Below, in pieces: positions 6,514 through 14,788 of a DNA stretch of 14,788 bases. Within the stretch, counting starts at the first letter, position 1, and each line of letters opens with the position of its first letter. A model generated the notes under the pieces. The model did not search any database. It had not been told where the DNA came from and was given only the letters and a program-made list of their open reading frames with translations. The position numbers and the translations under genes are program-made. Source of the stretch: JAMOBE01 sp039908285 (GTDB lineage Bacteria; Pseudomonadota; Alphaproteobacteria; Rhodospirillales; Rhodospirillaceae); assembly GCA_039908285.1 (NCBI GenBank), contig JAMOBE010000093.1, positions 1 through 14,788 of the forward strand, given 5' to 3'.

Positions 6514-7659
6514 TCAGCTCGCCGGTATTCCGCCACGGATGCCCTGCCAGACCGCCGCGGCCTGGACCGTTTCGGCGACGTCGTGGACCCGCAGGATCGA
6601 GGCGCCGTGGTTCAGGGCGATGAGGGCGGCGGCGAGCGAGCCGGCCAGCCGCTGTCCGGCGGGTTCGCCGTGGCTCAGGTCGGCGATGAAGCGCTTGCGC
6701 GACACCCCGACCATCACCGCACAGCCCAACCCGTGCAGGATGCCGAGGCGTCCCAACAGGCCGACGTTGTGGGCCAGCGTCTTGCCGAAGCCGATGCCGG
6801 GGTCGACGCACAGCCGTTCGGTGGCGATCCCGGCTTTCCGACAGACAGCCACCCGCTCGCGGAGAGCGTCGAAGATATCGACCGGGGCGAAGGCATAGGA
6901 CGGCGCGTCCTGCATGGTGCGCGGCTCGCCCCGCATGTGCATCAGCACCACCGCGGCGCCGCTGGACGCCGCTATCTTGAGGGCGTCCGGATCGCCGGTC
7001 AGGGCGGTGACGTCGTTGATGATGCGGGCGCCGGCCTGCACGGCGGCGGCCATCACCGCGGCATGGCGGGTATCGATGGACACCCGCGCGCCGCGCTCGG
7101 CCAGGTCACGCACCACCGGCAGTACCCGCCGCGCCTCCTCGTCCGGGGCCACCGGCTCGGCGCCGGGCCGAGTCGACTCGCCGCCCACGTCGATGATGTC
7201 GGCTCCGGCCTCCAGCATGGCCACGCCGTGGGCGATGGCCGCCGCGGGAGCGATGAACGCGCCGCCGTCGGAGAAGCTGTCGGGGGTAACGTTGAGGATG
7301 CCCATCACCCGCGGCCGATCCAGGGGCAGCCCGGCGAAGGGGGCGCGGCTCGCCGACATGGCGTCGACCAGGGCGTTGACATAGCCGGCCACCGCCCCGC
7401 CCTGGGTCGGCGCCCAGGCCAGCACCTCGGGCAGCGGCGCCATGGCCGCGTGAATCTCCTGGCCGCGCCGCAGCAGGATTTCCAGGTCGGTGAAGGCGAG
7501 CGGCCCCCCGGCCAGCGACCGCGCCCGGCCGAGGCGTCGCGGCACCTGTCCTTCGGCGGCGGCGATGATGCCGGTCGGCACCAGGTAGAGCCCCGCCTCC
7601 TTATGCGACGAGCCCCGCAACGCTGCGGGGCTCGGGTGGATCACTGCGGTGGTGCGCAT
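6514..7659 (-). CDS. folP: Dihydropteroate synthase with long N-terminal extension
   Basis: This folate-pathway enzyme joins 4-aminobenzoate to the pterin diphosphate; sulfonamides are its classic inhibitors. The catalytic barrel runs from about residue 116 to 381 and shows GILNVTPDSFSDGG (120-133), DIIDVGGESTRPGA (154-167), VSIDT, IINDV, DPGIGFGKT and GVSRKRF, with a final RVHDV. About 115 residues precede it, against roughly 15-20 in the E. coli enzyme. They include GLYLVPTG (23-30) and LAGGPLAFTDLEILLRRG, which look structured. I recall similar extensions in Rhodospirillales, but cannot check. The start lies 12 bases after the ftsH stop with GAGGGA directly before the ATG, so the two are probably co-transcribed. 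An 11-bp GC-rich hairpin lies within the first 20 codons, so a later start cannot be excluded. No glmM follows. Confidence 0.93.
   Translation of the reverse strand: MRTTAVIHPSPAALRGSSHKEAGLYLVPTGIIAAAEGQVPRRLGRARSLAGGPLAFTDLEILLRRGQEIHAAMAPLPEVLAWAPTQGGAVAGYVNALVDAMSASRAPFAGLPLDRPRVMGILNVTPDSFSDGGAFIAPAAAIAHGVAMLEAGADIIDVGGESTRPGAEPVAPDEEARRVLPVVRDLAERGARVSIDTRHAAVMAAAVQAGARIINDVTALTGDPDALKIAASSGAAVVLMHMRGEPRTMQDAPSYAFAPVDIFDALRERVAVCRKAGIATERLCVDPGIGFGKTLAHNVGLLGRLGILHGLGCAVMVGVSRKRFIADLSHGEPAGQRLAGSLAAALIALNHGASILRVHDVAETVQAAAVWQGIRGGIPAS
7609..7634 (-). other. GC-rich hairpin inside the first codons of folP
   Basis: CGAGCCCCGCA and its exact complement (7609-7619, 7624-7634) form an 11-bp stem with a 4-base loop. 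It lies about 25-50 bases inside the annotated folP start. AAGGAGG follows it on the minus strand. It could slow folP translation, mark a processing site after ftsH, or mean that the true start is further in. Confidence 0.6.
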
Positions 7660-7671
7660 TCCCTCAGGCCC

Positions 7672-9609
<1,938 letters not shown>

Positions 9610-9617
9610 GTTCGAAA

Positions 9618-9626
9618 CCCTTCCTT
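9618..9626 (-). promoter_or_regulatory. Shine-Dalgarno site supporting a TTG start for ftsH
   Basis: AAGGAAGGG on the minus strand ends 8 bases before TTG 9609-9607. Upstream ATGs at 9672 and 9762 have no such site. Confidence 0.6.
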
Positions 9627-9678
9627 GGCCCCCAATCCCGGGGCGACCGGCACCGAGCCGACCCGGTGCCATCTTGAT

Positions 9679-9706
9679 TAGATAATGCCCTGCCTTGCCG
9701 AAGCAA
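9679..9706 (-). promoter_or_regulatory. Possible ftsH promoter
   Basis: On the minus strand TTGCTT (9706-9701) is followed after 16 bases by TATCTA (9684-9679) in the 104-bp gap after tilS. The match is moderate. A separate promoter for ftsH after tilS would make sense, since FtsH is needed in larger amounts. A transcript from here would have a leader of roughly 60 bases. Confidence 0.35.
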
Positions 9707-9713
9707 GAGAATG

Positions 9714-11021
9714 TCAGGCAGTCGTCAGAGGAATTTCCGGCGTGAACGATACGGACGAACACCCCACCGTATCACACTTATATCCCAGGGTGGGTACCGC
9801 GAGAACACCCTCGGCGCCAAAAAATGCCGGCAGGGTCGTTCGCACCACGTGGGGAAGGTCCAGGCGGCGCCCCGAGCCCCCCTCCGTCACCGCCGCCCAC
9901 CCGGCGGCGCCGAGGGCGCCGATGCGCAGCCCGGGCGGGGCATCGGCTCCGGTCTCCACCACGAACCGCCGGTCCCAGCGCCGCCGCAGTCCCGGCGGAG
10001 TCGCGACAGGCGCCTCCACCGCAGCCGGCTCGCGGCATACCAGAACCCGGCCGCGGTGCGGCAGCACGACGCACCCGCCCAGTGTCCGCCCCCGCCCCAG
10101 GGCATCGCCGGCCAGTGCCCGATACAGGCGCTCGAGCCGCTCGAGGCGCGGCGGATAGGCGGCCCCACCGATGGTGGTGAGCACCCGGGCCAGCGCCCGC
10201 AGGCCCACCTCGGGCGGGGCACGCCGCAGTGGCCCGGGGTCCAGGCGGGCGAAGCCGAAGGGATGCACCATCACCGCTGCGGCCAGCACTCCCGCCACCG
10301 CGTGGTCGATGGCCTCGCGGGCGCGGCGGAGTCGGTGGGCCGTCGCCGCCACGCTGCGGGCGTCGACGCCCTCCGCGGCCAGGGCCGGCAGCAGCAGGCT
10401 GCGCACCCGAACCCGCCGGTAGGCGGCATTTTGATTGCCGGGATCCTCGACCCACGATTGCCCAAAGGCCGTGGCGGTCGCCACCAGCCGAGCCCGAGGC
10501 TGGTCCAGGAGGGGACGGAGGACGCGGACGTCATGCCCGGCGACGACTGGCGCCATCCCGGACAGGCCATGGACCCCGCTGCCCCGGGCCAGCCGCAGCA
10601 GCACCGTTTCCGCCTGGTCCTCCTGGTGATGGCCGACCGCCAGGTGGAGAACGCCGGCGCGGCGGCACCACCCGGTCATCAGTTCATAGCGGGCTCGACG
10701 GGCGGCGGCCTGGATGTCGGCCGCCGGCTTCACGCCCTCCCAGCGCAGGATGTGGTGGACGATGCCGCGCGCCGCGAGCCAGGCCCCGACCCGCGTCGAC
10801 TCGTCGCCCGACTCCGGCCGCAGCCCATGGTCGACGACGAGAGCCGTCACCGACCCGCCACGCGCCCGCGCCCACGCGTCCATGAGGAGACACAGCGCCA
10901 TGCTGTCGGCCCCGCCCGAGACCCCGACCGCCAGGGCCGGAGTCGACTCGAACGGCGCGAAGCCGGCCATCAGCGCCGCGAACTCGTCAGGGCCGATGGC
11001 GGTGGCGGTGGTGCTGGTCAT
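9714..11021 (-). CDS. tilS: tRNA(Ile)-lysidine synthase
   Basis: TilS attaches lysine to C34 of the tRNA-Ile that reads AUA, changing both its charging and its codon reading; it is essential in most bacteria. The 435-residue protein has the PP-loop SGGADS at 35-40, VDHGLRPES and GHHQEDQAETVLLRL with the following GSGVHGLSGM, all hallmarks of the N-terminal ATPase half. A middle helical part and a C-terminal domain (about 355-435, ending near VRTTLPAFFGAEGVLAVPTLGY) complete the long form of the enzyme. The ATG at 11021 has no clear Shine-Dalgarno, but it places the PP-loop at a normal distance and no better start is seen. It lies between cpoB and ftsH. A 222-bp inverted-repeat element sits directly upstream, so its transcription may be uncoupled from the tol genes. 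Confidence 0.92.
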   Translation of the reverse strand: MTSTTATAIGPDEFAALMAGFAPFESTPALAVGVSGGADSMALCLLMDAWARARGGSVTALVVDHGLRPESGDESTRVGAWLAARGIVHHILRWEGVKPAADIQAAARRARYELMTGWCRRAGVLHLAVGHHQEDQAETVLLRLARGSGVHGLSGMAPVVAGHDVRVLRPLLDQPRARLVATATAFGQSWVEDPGNQNAAYRRVRVRSLLLPALAAEGVDARSVAATAHRLRRAREAIDHAVAGVLAAAVMVHPFGFARLDPGPLRRAPPEVGLRALARVLTTIGGAAYPPRLERLERLYRALAGDALGRGRTLGGCVVLPHRGRVLVCREPAAVEAPVATPPGLRRRWDRRFVVETGADAPPGLRIGALGAAGWAAVTEGGSGRRLDLPHVVRTTLPAFFGAEGVLAVPTLGYKCDTVGCSSVSFTPEIPLTTA

Positions 11022-11065
11022 GATCGATTTTCAGTGTGACCCACCGACGCACCGTGCGGGCGTTG

Positions 11066-11287
11066 AGAAAAAAGACGCAACACGGATGAACACGGATATC
11101 CACGGATGAACACGGATGCATAATACAAGAATTCAGATCCGTCTTAATCCGTGACCATGTAATATGAATAACATTATATTATTACAGCAAGATATATACA
11201 CGTGTCTCACGTAAGCCTATGTCAAACACCGTAGCATCCGTGTTCATCCGTGGATATCCGTGTTCATCCGTGTTGCGTCTTTTTTCT
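11066..11287. repeat. 222-bp element with perfect 54-bp terminal inverted repeats
   Basis: The arms 11066-11119 and 11234-11287 are perfectly complementary over 54 bp. Each starts AGAAAAAAGACGCAA and continues with four near-copies of a 10-bp unit CACGGATNNN (GAA, ATC, GAA, GC). The 114-bp centre (11120-11233) is visibly AT-rich, in strong contrast to the GC-rich surroundings, and holds two degenerate copies of the unit (ATCCGT at 11139 and AATCCGTG at 11147, approximately). No open reading frame worth calling lies inside. Both outer ends leave a T6 run after the stem, on plus and minus strands, so the element could terminate transcription both ways. It fills most of the 307-bp gap between cpoB and tilS. 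It resembles a miniature mobile or dispersed palindromic element; no convincing target duplication is seen. Confidence 0.9.
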
Positions 11288-11328
11288 TGCGGCAGCCAGT
11301 CCGGTGACCGGTTCGTGACGCAGTAAGA

Positions 11329-12384
11329 TTACTTGCAGCCCAGGGTCTTCTTTTCCTGAGAGGCCTTCTGCTTGACGTCGCCGGGGGCGTTCGGGAACTC
11401 GCTGGCGAGTCGGCCGAGGGCGGTGCAGGCATCCTGGACCCGGTCCAGCTTGGCGAGCGCCATCCCGAGCTTCAGCACGTTGGCGGCGGCCTTGGCGCTC
11501 TTCGGGTACTTCTGGTAGCCCTTGGCGAAGGCCACGGCGGCGTTGCGATAGTCGCCCCGCACGTAGAAGGTCTCGCCCAGCCAGTACTGGGCGTTGCCGG
11601 CCAGGGGGTCGTCGGGGTGGGCGTCGATGAAGGCCGCCAGGGCCTTCTCCGCCGCGGCGTGGTTGGCCTGGGCCAGCAGCGTCTGGATGTACTCGTACTG
11701 CTCCTTGGGCGAGCCCTTGGGCAGGTTGCCGTCGTCGGCCGCGGCCGCCTTGCCGCCCGCCTTGGGCGGGGTGGCGGCGTCCTGTCCGGGGCGGCCGAAG
11801 GCGGCGACCGTATCCTGGGTCTGACGATTCCCCCCCGCGCCGACCTTGGCGGCGGGAGTCGCGGCGCCCGCGCCCGGCCGGGCCGGCGGTGCTGGCGTCG
11901 CCGCGTCGCCGGACGCCTGTGGCGTCTCGGGCTGGGCCGAGGCGGCCAGTCGCTGTTCGATCTGCTGCAGGCGGTAGTCCACGTCCGTGACCAGCTTGTC
12001 GAGGCGGCTGCGCACCTGTCCGACCTGGAATCTGGCCTCCTCCACCTGACCGGTGAGACCGGTCAGCACCGACTCGAGGTCGGTTACCTTCTGCTGCAGG
12101 CGGCCCGCCGTGTCGCCACTGAGATCGGCCGGCGGAGGGCTGGAGGCGGGAGCGGAGGGCATGGCCGCACCGGCGGGAACCCCGCTGCGGTAAAGCTGGC
12201 GCTGGATCTGGGTGCTGTCCCGCTCCAGGCGGTCGATGCGCTCCAGCAGGGCGCGCATGTCCTGCTGAGCCGCCGCCGGCGTGGCCGGAACAAGCGTCAC
12301 CACGCCAAGGACGATGGCGGAAGCGATGGCGGCAAGGGCGCCGCGGATAAGGTGTTCGATCCGCTGAGTCACGACCAGCCTCAT
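11329..12384 (-). CDS. cpoB: Tol-Pal system protein CpoB (YbgF)
   Basis: This periplasmic protein ties outer-membrane constriction by Tol-Pal to septal peptidoglycan synthesis. The 351 residues start with a signal peptide (cleavage near PAAA-QQ, residue 39). A first coiled-coil stretch (about 40-66) and a second (about 92-148, LQQKVTDLESVLTGL ... DVDYRLQQIEQRL) match the N-terminal trimerising part. A Pro/Ala/Gly-rich linker (about 150-225) follows, then TPR repeats (about 228-340, with AQYWLGETFYVRGDYRNAAVAF and the usual HPDDPLAGNAQYWLGE pattern). The linker and second coil make it longer than E. coli CpoB (about 260 residues). ATG 12384 has a poor ribosome site; GTG at codon 5 has GAGG 6-7 bases before it and is an alternative. 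It follows pal by 158 bases and ends the tol cluster. Confidence 0.9.
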   Translation of the reverse strand: MRLVVTQRIEHLIRGALAAIASAIVLGVVTLVPATPAAAQQDMRALLERIDRLERDSTQIQRQLYRSGVPAGAAMPSAPASSPPPADLSGDTAGRLQQKVTDLESVLTGLTGQVEEARFQVGQVRSRLDKLVTDVDYRLQQIEQRLAASAQPETPQASGDAATPAPPARPGAGAATPAAKVGAGGNRQTQDTVAAFGRPGQDAATPPKAGGKAAAADDGNLPKGSPKEQYEYIQTLLAQANHAAAEKALAAFIDAHPDDPLAGNAQYWLGETFYVRGDYRNAAVAFAKGYQKYPKSAKAAANVLKLGMALAKLDRVQDACTALGRLASEFPNAPGDVKQKASQEKKTLGCK

Positions 12385-12487
12385 CTGCCCACGGTATCAG
12401 ACCATTCCCCCCGACTCGGCTGTGCGCCGGGCCGAGCGGTTCATTCTCTCGGAGTATTCGTCCCGAATCGCCAGGCCTCCAAGACGT

Positions 12488-12513
12488 CCGCCGCCCTCCG
12501 AGGAGGGCGGCGG
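12488..12513. terminator. GC-rich hairpin between pal and cpoB
   Basis: CCGCCGCCCTCC (12488-12499) is the exact complement of 12502-12513; in practice an 11-bp stem with a 4-base loop. It lies about 30 bases after the pal stop on the minus strand. There is no T-run, so it may lower read-through into cpoB or protect the pal mRNA end rather than stop transcription fully. Confidence 0.4.
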
Positions 12514-12542
12514 CGGCTTACCCTGGATCCGGGTTGTCGGCG

Positions 12543-13064
12543 TCAGGACGTCGGGCCACCGACCACCGCAACGCCGCGGCGATTCTGCGACCAGGCGGTA
12601 TCGTTCGAGCCGGGAACGGCCGGACGCTCCTTGCCGAAGGAGATGACGTGCAGGCGGCTGCCGGACACGCCCTGGGACACCAGGTAGTCCTTGACCGCGG
12701 TCGCACGGCGCTCGCCGAGGGCCAGGTTGTACTCGCGGGTGCCGCGCTCGTCGGCATGACCCTCGATGGTGATGGGAGTCGCGGGATACTTGTTCATCCA
12801 CGCGGCCCACTTGGCCAAGATCGGCTTGGCGTCGGCACGAACCTGATACTTGTCGAAGTCGAAAAAGACCCTGTCCGAACCGACGTTGGCGGCGAAATCA
12901 GCCGCCGAACCCGGCTGAATGGCCGACGACGACCCCGAACTGTCCATCCGAGTCATGGGCGTGGAGGCCCCGCCGGACGACGCGCCACTACCCTGATCCG
13001 ACGCCGACTCGCACGCGGCGACCAGAGCGACAGCCGCAAAGATGCCCAACAAACGCAGCTTCAT
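12543..13064 (-). CDS. pal: Peptidoglycan-associated lipoprotein Pal
   Basis: Pal is an outer-membrane lipoprotein that grips the cell wall and is moved by TolB and the TolQRA motor during division. It has 173 residues. The signal peptide ends in LVAAC, so Cys18 is lipidated. A Ser/Gly-rich linker (about 19-55) leads to an OmpA-like domain (about 63-170) with VFFDFDKYQV and ITIEGHADERGTREYNLALGERRA. Asp105 and Arg120, 15 apart, fit the pair that binds the diaminopimelate group in this fold. The late motif reads NRRGVAVV where most family members have a larger residue in place of Gly; this is a small change. The ATG at 13064 has AGGAG 9 bases upstream (13074-13078). It lies between tolB (194-bp gap) and cpoB. 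Confidence 0.95.
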   Translation of the reverse strand: MKLRLLGIFAAVALVAACESASDQGSGASSGGASTPMTRMDSSGSSSAIQPGSAADFAANVGSDRVFFDFDKYQVRADAKPILAKWAAWMNKYPATPITIEGHADERGTREYNLALGERRATAVKDYLVSQGVSGSRLHVISFGKERPAVPGSNDTAWSQNRRGVAVVGGPTS

Positions 13065-13258
13065 TTACGTATTCTCCTGACCGGAACACTGGGCGGGACA
13101 TCCCGAATGATCCAAGGCCAACACTCCATACCCACCTGACCGGCCACTCCCGACCGGCCAAACGAGCCTGCCTGTCCAACCCCCCATGAGGGTTTCGTTC
13201 TCCCGCTCCCAGATTGGACAATACTTCCTAAATCTCGGTCGCGGTTGCAAGAGTTTTC

Positions 13259-14614
13259 TCACGGAATCAAAGCGGACCATGCGGGATCCGACGCGTCGGT
13301 AGGGGTGACGGCCAGACGTTCGTTATATCCGGTCAGGTCGATGCTGTAGAGTCGCGACGTCCCCCCCCGTCCCGCCGAGTCGCTCGGCGTCTGGCGGAAG
13401 AACATCAGCACGCGCCCGTTCGGTGCCCACGTCGGCGCCTCCACCAGATACCCGTCTGCGAGCTGCCGCTCGCCCGAGCCATCGATGCGCATGATGCCGA
13501 TATAGAACTTCGCCCCCTGGAAGCGGGTGAAGGCGATGAGGTCGCCGCGGGGCGACCACACCGGAGTCGCGTAGCGGCCCTCGCCAAAGCTGATGCGGTG
13601 AACGTTGCCGCCGTCGGCGTCCATGACATAGAGCTGCTGGGTGCCGCCGCGGTCGGAGTTGAACACGATCTGGCGGCCGTCCGGCGAGTAGGACGGCGAG
13701 GTGTCGATGGCCGGGTGGTCGGTCAGGCGGCGGATGGCCCGGGTCCTCAGGTCCATTTCGTAAAGGTCGGTGTTGCCCTGGCGCGCCATGCTCAGCACCA
13801 CCTTGTTGCCGTCGGGCGAGAAACGGGGTGCGAAGGTCATGCCGGGAAAATCGCCGAGCAACTCCTGGCGCCCGGTCTCGATGTTGAACAGATAGACTCG
13901 GGGGGTGTTGCGAAAATACGACAGGTAGGTGATTTCTTGCGCCGTCGGCGAGAACCGGGGCGTCAGCACCAGGGTATTGCCGTCGGTGAGGAACCGGTGG
14001 TTCTCGCCGTCCTGATCCATGATGGCTAGTCGCTTGACGCGTTTGACCTGCGGTCCGGACTCGGCGATGTAGACGATCCGGGTGTCGAAGTAGCCCTCCT
14101 CGCCGGTGATCCGGGTGTAGATGGCGTCGGCGATGATGTGGGCGATGCGGCGCCAGTTCTCCGGCTGGGTGAAATAGGCCTGGCCCTTCATCTGCTGGCC
14201 GCCGAACACGTCCCACAGGCGGAACTCGACCCGCATCCGGCCATCGGGCTGGACGGCGGCGCGGCCCTGCACCAGCGCCTGGGCGTTGATCACCTGCCAG
14301 TCGGCGAAGCGCGGCTGCAGCTGGAGCGACTCGGCCGTCTGCACGAAGGCCTTCGGGTCGATGGGCTTGAACAGGCCCGAACGCTCCAGATCCGCCGAGA
14401 TCACCCGGGTGATGTCGCGCCCCACCCTGGTTTCCTGCTCGGTGGTGCCGGCGAAGTCGGTAATGGCGATCGGCATCGGGTTGGCGTGGCCGCGGGTGAT
14501 GTCGATGGTCAGCTCGGCGTGCAACGGCGCCGGTACGGCCAGGACGACGGCGACAAGCGACAGCACGGCGGCCACCATCGCCGCTCTGCCTCGCGCCCAG
14601 TAGATCGCGTTCAT
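13259..14614 (-). CDS. tolB: Tol-Pal system translocation protein TolB
   Basis: TolB is a periplasmic protein that binds Pal and TolA and controls how Pal grips the cell wall. It has 451 residues, with a signal peptide ending PAPLHA (cleavage after 33). The N-terminal domain (about 34-175) contains the usual ITDFAG and LERSGLFKPID motifs. The beta-propeller follows, with repeated blade motifs PRFSP (219-223), PRFSPDGN (263-270), PSYSPDGR (307-314), PVWSPRGD (351-358) and PTWAPNGR (394-401). The protein ends TDASDPAWSALIP, close to the family end. The frame is open another 53 codons upstream, but that part translates the REP-like hairpins. I chose ATG 14614 because the signal peptide begins there and GGAAG lies a few bases upstream. 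tolQ, tolR and tolA would be expected beyond the right edge. Confidence 0.95.
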   Translation of the reverse strand: MNAIYWARGRAAMVAAVLSLVAVVLAVPAPLHAELTIDITRGHANPMPIAITDFAGTTEQETRVGRDITRVISADLERSGLFKPIDPKAFVQTAESLQLQPRFADWQVINAQALVQGRAAVQPDGRMRVEFRLWDVFGGQQMKGQAYFTQPENWRRIAHIIADAIYTRITGEEGYFDTRIVYIAESGPQVKRVKRLAIMDQDGENHRFLTDGNTLVLTPRFSPTAQEITYLSYFRNTPRVYLFNIETGRQELLGDFPGMTFAPRFSPDGNKVVLSMARQGNTDLYEMDLRTRAIRRLTDHPAIDTSPSYSPDGRQIVFNSDRGGTQQLYVMDADGGNVHRISFGEGRYATPVWSPRGDLIAFTRFQGAKFYIGIMRIDGSGERQLADGYLVEAPTWAPNGRVLMFFRQTPSDSAGRGGTSRLYSIDLTGYNERLAVTPTDASDPAWSALIP

Positions 14615-14627
14615 GGCACTTCCACAA

Positions 14628-14747
14628 AGCCCTCTCCCCCCTCTTCCGGGGGGAGAGGGCTGGGTGAGGGGGGTGCCGAAGCTCTCGGGATGGTGCCGGT
14701 TGCCCCACCCCCTCACCCCGGCCCTCTCCCCCTCAAGGGGGAGAGGG
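14628..14747. repeat. Inverted pair of REP-like hairpins upstream of tolB
   Basis: Hairpin A has a 14-bp perfect stem (14628-14641 / 14648-14661), a 6-base loop and then GGGTGAGGGGGG. Hairpin B has an 11-bp stem (14722-14732 / 14737-14747), preceded by CCCCCTCACCCC (14708-14719), so B is an inverted copy of A separated by about 35 bases. The CCCTCTCCCC...GGGGAGAGGG-GGTGAGGGG layout is that of short palindromic repeats common in proteobacterial genomes. The pair sits directly upstream of the tolB start, so any tolA-tolB transcript would contain it. Confidence 0.8.
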
Positions 14748-14788
14748 AGTAAGGTTTCCGAGTGCATTTTCAATCTCTGAGAAAATGA

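Noticed and set aside
9711..11039. Long plus-strand frame opposite tilS
   Set aside because: Low-complexity Arg/Pro/Gly translation, no motifs, and fully covered by tilS on the other strand.
11081..11119. CRISPR-like short repeats
   Set aside because: The 10-bp units have no spacers and there are no cas genes; this is a simple tandem inside an inverted repeat.
11041..11290. Small frames on both strands ending TRMNTDIHG
   Set aside because: They are translations of the 54-bp inverted arms, so the same peptide appears from both sides.
13065..13258. Possible gene or clear promoter in the pal-tolB gap
   Set aside because: Short frames have no ribosome site or recognisable protein, and I could not place a -35/-10 pair with acceptable spacing.
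13323..14708. Second minus-strand frame inside tolB
   Set aside because: Arg/His/Pro-rich out-of-frame reading; the TolB frame has the blade repeats and proper ends.
14615..14773. Upstream extension of the tolB frame by 53 codons
   Set aside because: It translates the REP-like hairpins and would bury the signal peptide.

Overview
The window is GC-rich bacterial chromosome and almost entirely coding. Its right two thirds, read on the minus strand from the right edge, carries tolB, pal, cpoB, tilS, ftsH and folP. This order and the style of the proteins point to an alphaproteobacterium, most likely a Rhodospirillales / Magnetospirillum-like organism. That placement is inferred from gene order and protein style, not from a database search. 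I saw no rRNA, tRNA, CRISPR array, transposase or phage gene.

Left part (1-6422). A hybrid sensor histidine kinase with its own receiver domain (+) faces a small 17-kDa-antigen-type glycine-zipper lipoprotein (-). The convergent gap between them holds a nested palindromic element (1335-1510). A glutamine-dependent asparagine synthase (+) starts divergently from the lipoprotein. It is followed on the same strand by a YcbB/LdtD-type L,D-transpeptidase and a Tat-exported DUF882/M15 peptidase of the MepK (YcbK) family. That pair can make and cut 3-3 cross-links in peptidoglycan, and the same two families are neighbours in E. coli.

Right part (6423-14788), all minus strand. TolB, Pal and CpoB are the periplasmic and outer-membrane half of the Tol-Pal envelope-constriction machine. 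TilS makes lysidine in tRNA-Ile, FtsH is the membrane AAA+ protease, and FolP is dihydropteroate synthase with a long N-terminal extension. folP converges on mepK across a perfect 22-bp hairpin.

The most unusual DNA lies between genes: a 222-bp element with perfect 54-bp inverted ends built from a 10-bp unit (11066-11287), the nested palindrome at 1335-1510, a pair of inverted REP-like hairpins upstream of tolB (14628-14747), and the 22-bp stem at 6450-6498. Two short perfect tandem duplications (17 and 18 bp) lie in or just upstream of the two peptidoglycan genes. The protein content is housekeeping and envelope biology; I did not find a convincing new multi-gene system.
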